From Moraxellaceae bacterium (GTDB taxonomy: Bacteria; Pseudomonadota; Gammaproteobacteria; Pseudomonadales; Moraxellaceae), in NCBI GenBank assembly GCA_014378805.1, contig JACMMY010000191.1, positions 1-9,047 on the forward strand: a DNA stretch of 9,047 nt, given 5' to 3'. Below, in pieces: positions 5,494-9,047 of this stretch; position 1 is the stretch's first letter; every line of letters starts with the position of its first letter. The position numbers were made by a program, and so were the translations under genes. The notes beneath the pieces are model-generated. The model had not been told where the DNA came from. It did no database searches and worked only from the letters and a program-made list of their open reading frames with translations.

Positions 5494-5853
5494 ATGAAAA
5501 AATTAACAGTTTGGTACGATGGAGCATGTCCTTTGTGCACGCGTGAAATTGCACTGATGCGTCGGTTAGATCGACGCGCTGCCATAGATTTTGTGAATTT
5601 GGTTGACAGTGAAAATGCGTGTCCCATAGACCGCGATTTATTGCTTGCTCGACTTCACGCGATGGAAAATGGTTCATTACTCTCAGGTGCTGCGGCCTTT
5701 GCTGCGATGTGGCGTGCGATTCCCCTGTTACGACCGCTTGGATTACTGGCAAGAATTCCTTGGATACTTCATGGGCTTGAGCGTCCCTATGTGGCTTTTC
5801 TACGCGTCCGTCCTCGTATCCAAAAAATGATGAATACCAGTAGTACAAAATGA
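5494..5853 (+). CDS. DCC-family (DUF393) thiol-disulfide oxidoreductase-like protein
   Basis: The 119-residue protein begins LTVWYDGACPLC, the defining D-G-x-C-P-x-C motif of the DUF393/DCC family, with cysteines at 12 and 15 in a thioredoxin-like CxxC arrangement. Family members are predicted thiol-disulfide oxidoreductases; no substrate is established. The basic residues at 23-28, the central ENGSLLSGAAAFAAMWRAIP (58-77) and the C-terminal LARIPW...RPYVAFLRVRPRI follow the family pattern. The ATG at 5494 has GAGA upstream; a TTG directly before it is less likely. The stop codon overlaps the next start as ATGA (5850-5853), so it is the first gene of the photolyase operon and translationally coupled to it. 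The linkage suggests a role with the flavoproteins downstream, perhaps redox handling or maturation of the iron-sulfur member; this is inference. Confidence 0.88.
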   Translation: MKKLTVWYDGACPLCTREIALMRRLDRRAAIDFVNLVDSENACPIDRDLLLARLHAMENGSLLSGAAAFAAMWRAIPLLRPLGLLARIPWILHGLERPYVAFLRVRPRIQKMMNTSSTK

Positions 5854-7049
5854 GTCGTGTCACATTTTCCACGAATCGAGCTGACGCGCTTTTGCGCCTT
5901 CATGATTTTGTGCCTCATGCAGGACGTGATTACGCATCAGGACGTAACACCGATTTTGGCCCTCATGTAAAAAATCATGTCTCACAGCTTTCGCCCTATT
6001 TACGCCATCGATTAATCACCGAGAAAGAAGTTGTTGCTGCGGTGCTCCGCCAGCACGACATGGCATCTGCCGAAAAATATGTGCAGGAAGTGCTTTGGCG
6101 TACTTATTGGAAGGGGTGGTTAGAAGTGCGACCCGATGTTTGGCGTCGTTTTTGTATAGAACGTGATTTAGCGTTACAAACCTCTTTCGACGCTCATGCG
6201 ATTACTGCTGCAGAAAATGGTTTAATAGGAATCGAAGGCTTTGATGACTGGGCGCGCGAGCTTGTTGAAACGGGCTATCTCCATAACCATGCACGAATGT
6301 GGTTTGCCTCGATTTGGATTTTTACACTGCGTTTGCCGTGGACATTAGGTGCAGATTTTTTTCTACGTCATTTGATAGATGCTGATCCAGCGAGCAATAC
6401 GTTATCTTGGCGCTGGGTTGCCGGCTTGCAGACCAAAGGCAAAACTTATTTAGCGACGACTGATAATATTGCACGTTATACCAATGGACGTTTTGTGCCG
6501 CAAGGTTTAGCCAAATCCGCGGTGGCTTTGACAGAAGTTTCGAGTCACACATCACATCCGATCCGAGAGCTTCAGCATTATGATGATAATGCGCCTGCAA
6601 TGCTGCTTGTGACGCATGAAGATCTAAATCCTGAAAGCTTTATTTCGGGCGAATTTAAAGCGGCTTGTGTTGCTACTGCAACCCATATGCTGTGGGGTGA
6701 AAAGTCGGCGCAATTTGTGCAATCAGCCGCGATGGATACCGCACAACGAATCCAGTCACATTATCATTGTGAGACCCGTCTTAGCTTATCCCTTGATGCC
6801 GAAAGCTTGCTACAGATTGCTGAAGAGTTCGGCGTCAAGCAGATTACGACGGCTTATACGCCAATCGGTCCTGTTGCAGACGTGCTCAGTAAAGCAGATC
6901 CTATTTTGGAGCAATCTGGAATCACTTTATCGCAGACTCGTCGCAGTTGGGACACTCACTTCTGGCCACATGCCAAAAAAGGTTTTTTTGCATTCAAAGA
7001 ACAAATGGTAGAGGGTTTGATTACCGAAGGAGTCGAACTTAAAACATGA
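5850..7049 (+). CDS. Photolyase/cryptochrome-like protein with apparent permuted domain order
   Basis: The 399-residue protein has the FAD-binding domain of DNA photolyases at its N-terminus (about 30-215) with no alpha/beta domain before it. Landmarks, in family order, are LSPYLRHRLITEKEV (47-61), QEVLWRTYWKGWL (79-91), ETGYLHNHARMWFASIWIF (140-158) and DADPASNTLSWRWVAGLQTK (177-196). Asn146 matches the FAD N5-facing asparagine, and Trp187 and Trp164 match the first two residues of the electron-transfer tryptophan chain in E. coli photolyase. I see no Trp at the third position. Residues about 247-395 then read like an alpha/beta domain: strand AMLLVTH, helix LLQIAEEFGVKQITT, and GITLSQTRRSWDTHFWPHAK followed by GFFAFKEQM, resembling the normally N-terminal photolyase domain. 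Photolyase-type fold and FAD binding are likely; DNA repair, sensing or a partner role is not decided. Start and stop overlap both neighbours by 4 bp. Confidence 0.85.
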   Translation: MSRVTFSTNRADALLRLHDFVPHAGRDYASGRNTDFGPHVKNHVSQLSPYLRHRLITEKEVVAAVLRQHDMASAEKYVQEVLWRTYWKGWLEVRPDVWRRFCIERDLALQTSFDAHAITAAENGLIGIEGFDDWARELVETGYLHNHARMWFASIWIFTLRLPWTLGADFFLRHLIDADPASNTLSWRWVAGLQTKGKTYLATTDNIARYTNGRFVPQGLAKSAVALTEVSSHTSHPIRELQHYDDNAPAMLLVTHEDLNPESFISGEFKAACVATATHMLWGEKSAQFVQSAAMDTAQRIQSHYHCETRLSLSLDAESLLQIAEEFGVKQITTAYTPIGPVADVLSKADPILEQSGITLSQTRRSWDTHFWPHAKKGFFAFKEQMVEGLITEGVELKT

Positions 7050-8581
7050 CTGACCCTATTCATATTTTGTGGTTTAAGCGCGATTTGAGAGTTGTGGATC
7101 ATCGTCCACTTGCGGCATCTGCTGCGCAAGGTCACGTTTTACCGCTTTATATTGTCGAACCTGAATTATGGGCGCAGCCCGATGCGTCTGCGCGACAGTG
7201 GGAGTTTGTGGCGGAATGCTTGCATGAACTGAATGATGCGCTTTCTGTTTTAGGGAAACCATTATCTGTGTTGATTGGCGAGGCGATCGAGGTATTAGAG
7301 CATCTTCGCCAAATGCATGGCATTGCGGGATTATGGAGTCATGAAGAAACGGGTAATGGCTGGACCTATAAGCGTGATTTGGCGGTAAAAGAGTGGGCGA
7401 AGCAACATGGCATTATCTGGCATGAAATGCGTCAGACTGGCGTACAGCGACGGATTGCATCGCGTGATGGCTGGGCTAAAGCGTGGGATAAGGACATGGC
7501 ACAACCAGTCACGTCAGCACCCGCTGAACTGTTCTCGTTGAGCGATAATCACCCTTTATATATCCCTACTGCTGCGGCGCTCGGACTTGCGCATGACCCT
7601 TGCCCATTTCGGCAAGTGGGTGGTCGTGCTGTGGCACTCAGGACTCTGGATAGTTTTTTGCATCAGCGTGGGCGCAAGTACCGATTTCAAATATCGAGTC
7701 CAGTAACTGCTTTTGATGCGTGTTCACGTTTATCACCCCATTTGACTTGGGGTACGCTGTCCATGCGTGAGGTCGCGCAGGCAAGCTGGAATAGAATGCG
7801 TCACTTAAAGCAAAGCGATACACCTGATTCCAAAAGCTGGCATGGGTCGATGGTCTCCTTTTCTGGTCGTCAGCATTGGCATTGTCACTTTATGCAAAAG
7901 CTTGAGGACGAACCGCGGATAGAGTTCGAAAATATGCACCGTGCTTATGATGGATTACGTCCCGATGTTGCCGTTCCAGAACGTTTAGAAGCTTGGAGTG
8001 CGGGCAACACGGGATACCCGTTTGTCGATGCCTGCATGCGCGCGTTGAATCAACATGGCTGGATTAATTTTAGGATGCGGGCGATGTTGATGTCGTTTGC
8101 GAGCTATCACCTTTGGCTGCCTTGGCGTGAGAGTGGCCTGCATCTGGCGCGTAAATTTGTGGATTATGAACCGGGTATTCATTGGTCGCAGGTACAGATG
8201 CAATCTGGCACGACGGGGATCAACACTGCTCGAATCTATAACCCGATTAAACAGGGATATGACCATGACGAGCGGGGTATTTTTATCCGCAAATATGTTC
8301 CTGAATTGGCGAGCATTCCAGACGCGTTTATTCATGAGCCATGGCTTTGGCTAGCCGCTGACAAGGTTGATTATCCTCCGCCCATCGTCGATTGCGCGAC
8401 TGCTGCGAAAGCCGCACGCGAGGCGATTTATCAGGTTCGTCATCGACCTGATCATCAGGCGACCGCGCAGCAAATTGTGCGGAAACATGCTAGCCGAAAA
8501 TCGACGAAGCCGACGACATCCGGCAAGCAGAGAACCAAACAAACACCTGCCAATGACAAACAATTAACAATGGATTTCTGA
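7046..8581 (+). CDS. Cryptochrome/photolyase family protein, divergent subgroup
   Basis: The 511-residue protein has the standard order. An N-terminal alpha/beta domain (about 5-135) begins IHILWFKRDLRVVDHRPL. The FAD-binding domain (about 200-455) has LSPHLTWGTLSMREV (229-243), AWSAGNTGYPFVDACMRAL (316-334), HGWINFRMRAMLMSFASYHL (337-356) and RIYNPIKQGYDHD (396-408). Asn341 fits the flavin-facing asparagine and Trp360 fits E. coli Trp359. The usual D-x-D-x-A-x-N...WQW segment is replaced by DYEPGIHWSQVQMQSGTTG (373-391), so the tryptophan nearest FAD is missing by alignment. The Glu that contacts the CPD lesion in E. coli appears as Arg near 275 (SGRQHWHCHF). The last 40 residues are rich in Lys, Arg, Thr and Gln, likely a flexible nucleic-acid-binding tail. 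FAD binding is likely; repair specificity versus signalling is open. ATGA overlap with the gene before. Confidence 0.92.
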   Translation: MTDPIHILWFKRDLRVVDHRPLAASAAQGHVLPLYIVEPELWAQPDASARQWEFVAECLHELNDALSVLGKPLSVLIGEAIEVLEHLRQMHGIAGLWSHEETGNGWTYKRDLAVKEWAKQHGIIWHEMRQTGVQRRIASRDGWAKAWDKDMAQPVTSAPAELFSLSDNHPLYIPTAAALGLAHDPCPFRQVGGRAVALRTLDSFLHQRGRKYRFQISSPVTAFDACSRLSPHLTWGTLSMREVAQASWNRMRHLKQSDTPDSKSWHGSMVSFSGRQHWHCHFMQKLEDEPRIEFENMHRAYDGLRPDVAVPERLEAWSAGNTGYPFVDACMRALNQHGWINFRMRAMLMSFASYHLWLPWRESGLHLARKFVDYEPGIHWSQVQMQSGTTGINTARIYNPIKQGYDHDERGIFIRKYVPELASIPDAFIHEPWLWLAADKVDYPPPIVDCATAAKAAREAIYQVRHRPDHQATAQQIVRKHASRKSTKPTTSGKQRTKQTPANDKQLTMDF

Positions 8582-9047
8582 TGGCGACGATACGTAACCT
8601 GATCCTGATCCTTGGTGATCAATTAACCTACAACATCTCTAGTTTACAGAATGCTGATCCAGCTCAAGACCGCATTTTGATGGTTGAGGTCATGGATGAA
8701 GCGACCTATGTAAAACATCACAAGAAGAAAATTGCATTCCTATTTTCTGCGATGCGCCATTTTGCCGAAGCGTTAAAGAATATGGGTTGGACTGTCAATT
8801 ATGTGAAGTTGGATGACGCGAATAATCAGGGCAGTTTTGCCGCAGAACTTGCCTCAGCAACAACGCGTCTAAACCCACAACAAATACGCGCTACTGAACC
8901 TGGAGAATGGCGCGTGCGGGAGTTATTGCTCGGTAGTGATGTGATCTTACTACCCGATGACCGTTTTATTGCCTCAGCCGATGAGTTTACTGAGTGGGTA
9001 GGCGATCGTAAGCAGTTACGCATGGAATACTTCTACCGCGACATGCG
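8581..9047 (+). CDS. Iron-sulfur bacterial cryptochrome/(6-4) photolyase-type protein, N-terminal part
   Basis: The frame runs off the right edge after 155 codons; full members are about 500 residues. The visible part is the N-terminal alpha/beta domain of the photolyase-related family (DPRP, FeS-BCP), to which prokaryotic (6-4) photolyases such as Agrobacterium PhrB and Rhodobacter CryB belong. Signatures are LILILGDQL (7-15), the stretch from MVEVMDEATYV through HHKKKIAFLFSAMRHF (34-61), TEPGEWRV (105-112), DDRFIAS (126-132) and MEYFYRDM (148-155). The four cysteines that bind the [4Fe-4S] cluster and the FAD site lie in the missing part, so they cannot be checked. ATG 8581 shares one base with the previous stop (TGATG), indicating coupled translation. 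Likely role: light-driven repair of UV (6-4) photoproducts, or light sensing. Confidence 0.92.
   Translation, partial: MATIRNLILILGDQLTYNISSLQNADPAQDRILMVEVMDEATYVKHHKKKIAFLFSAMRHFAEALKNMGWTVNYVKLDDANNQGSFAAELASATTRLNPQQIRATEPGEWRVRELLLGSDVILLPDDRFIASADEFTEWVGDRKQLRMEYFYRDM

Overview
The window comes from a bacterium, most likely a gammaproteobacterium. Rpe, the YchJ-type SEC-C protein, the S-formylglutathione hydrolase and the UPF0126/TRIC membrane protein all look gammaproteobacterial, and the base composition by eye is mid-40s % GC. A Moraxellaceae-like host is plausible, but that is a guess and nothing here proves the genus. I see no tRNA, rRNA, CRISPR array, transposase or phage gene.

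Positions 1-1322 form a small accessory stretch of exported proteins on the minus strand. A truncated collagen-like lipoprotein (1-230) is followed, after about 220 bp of noncoding DNA (231-449), by an exported low-complexity protein built from duplicated modules (450-1139). That protein probably starts at a TTG codon with a strong Shine-Dalgarno sequence. Positions 1323-2168 (minus) hold a 99-residue membrane protein of unknown role and a BCP-type peroxiredoxin. A near-identical 41-bp hairpin repeat lies just past the stop codon of both the 450-1139 gene and the 1323-1622 gene.

Positions 2297-3863 (plus) carry frmB (glutathione-dependent formaldehyde detoxification) and rpe (pentose phosphate pathway). 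They run divergently from the peroxiredoxin. The 200-bp convergent gap after rpe holds three copies of a TTCGAC-type extragenic repeat and two hairpins. Positions 4065-5421 (minus) carry a TRIC/UPF0126 membrane protein and a YchJ-like zinc-binding SEC-C protein.

From 5494 to the right edge (plus) is the most interesting part, a tightly overlapping four-gene light/flavin cluster. It encodes a DCC-family (DUF393) CxxC protein, a photolyase-like protein whose FAD-binding domain comes first and whose alpha/beta domain appears to come last (apparent circular permutation), a full-length cryptochrome/photolyase of a divergent subgroup, and the N-terminal part of an iron-sulfur bacterial cryptochrome/(6-4) photolyase-type protein cut by the window end. 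Successive genes overlap by 4, 4 and 1 bp, so they are almost certainly cotranscribed and translationally coupled. Three different photolyase/cryptochrome architectures in one operon suggest a coordinated light-dependent DNA repair or light-sensing module.
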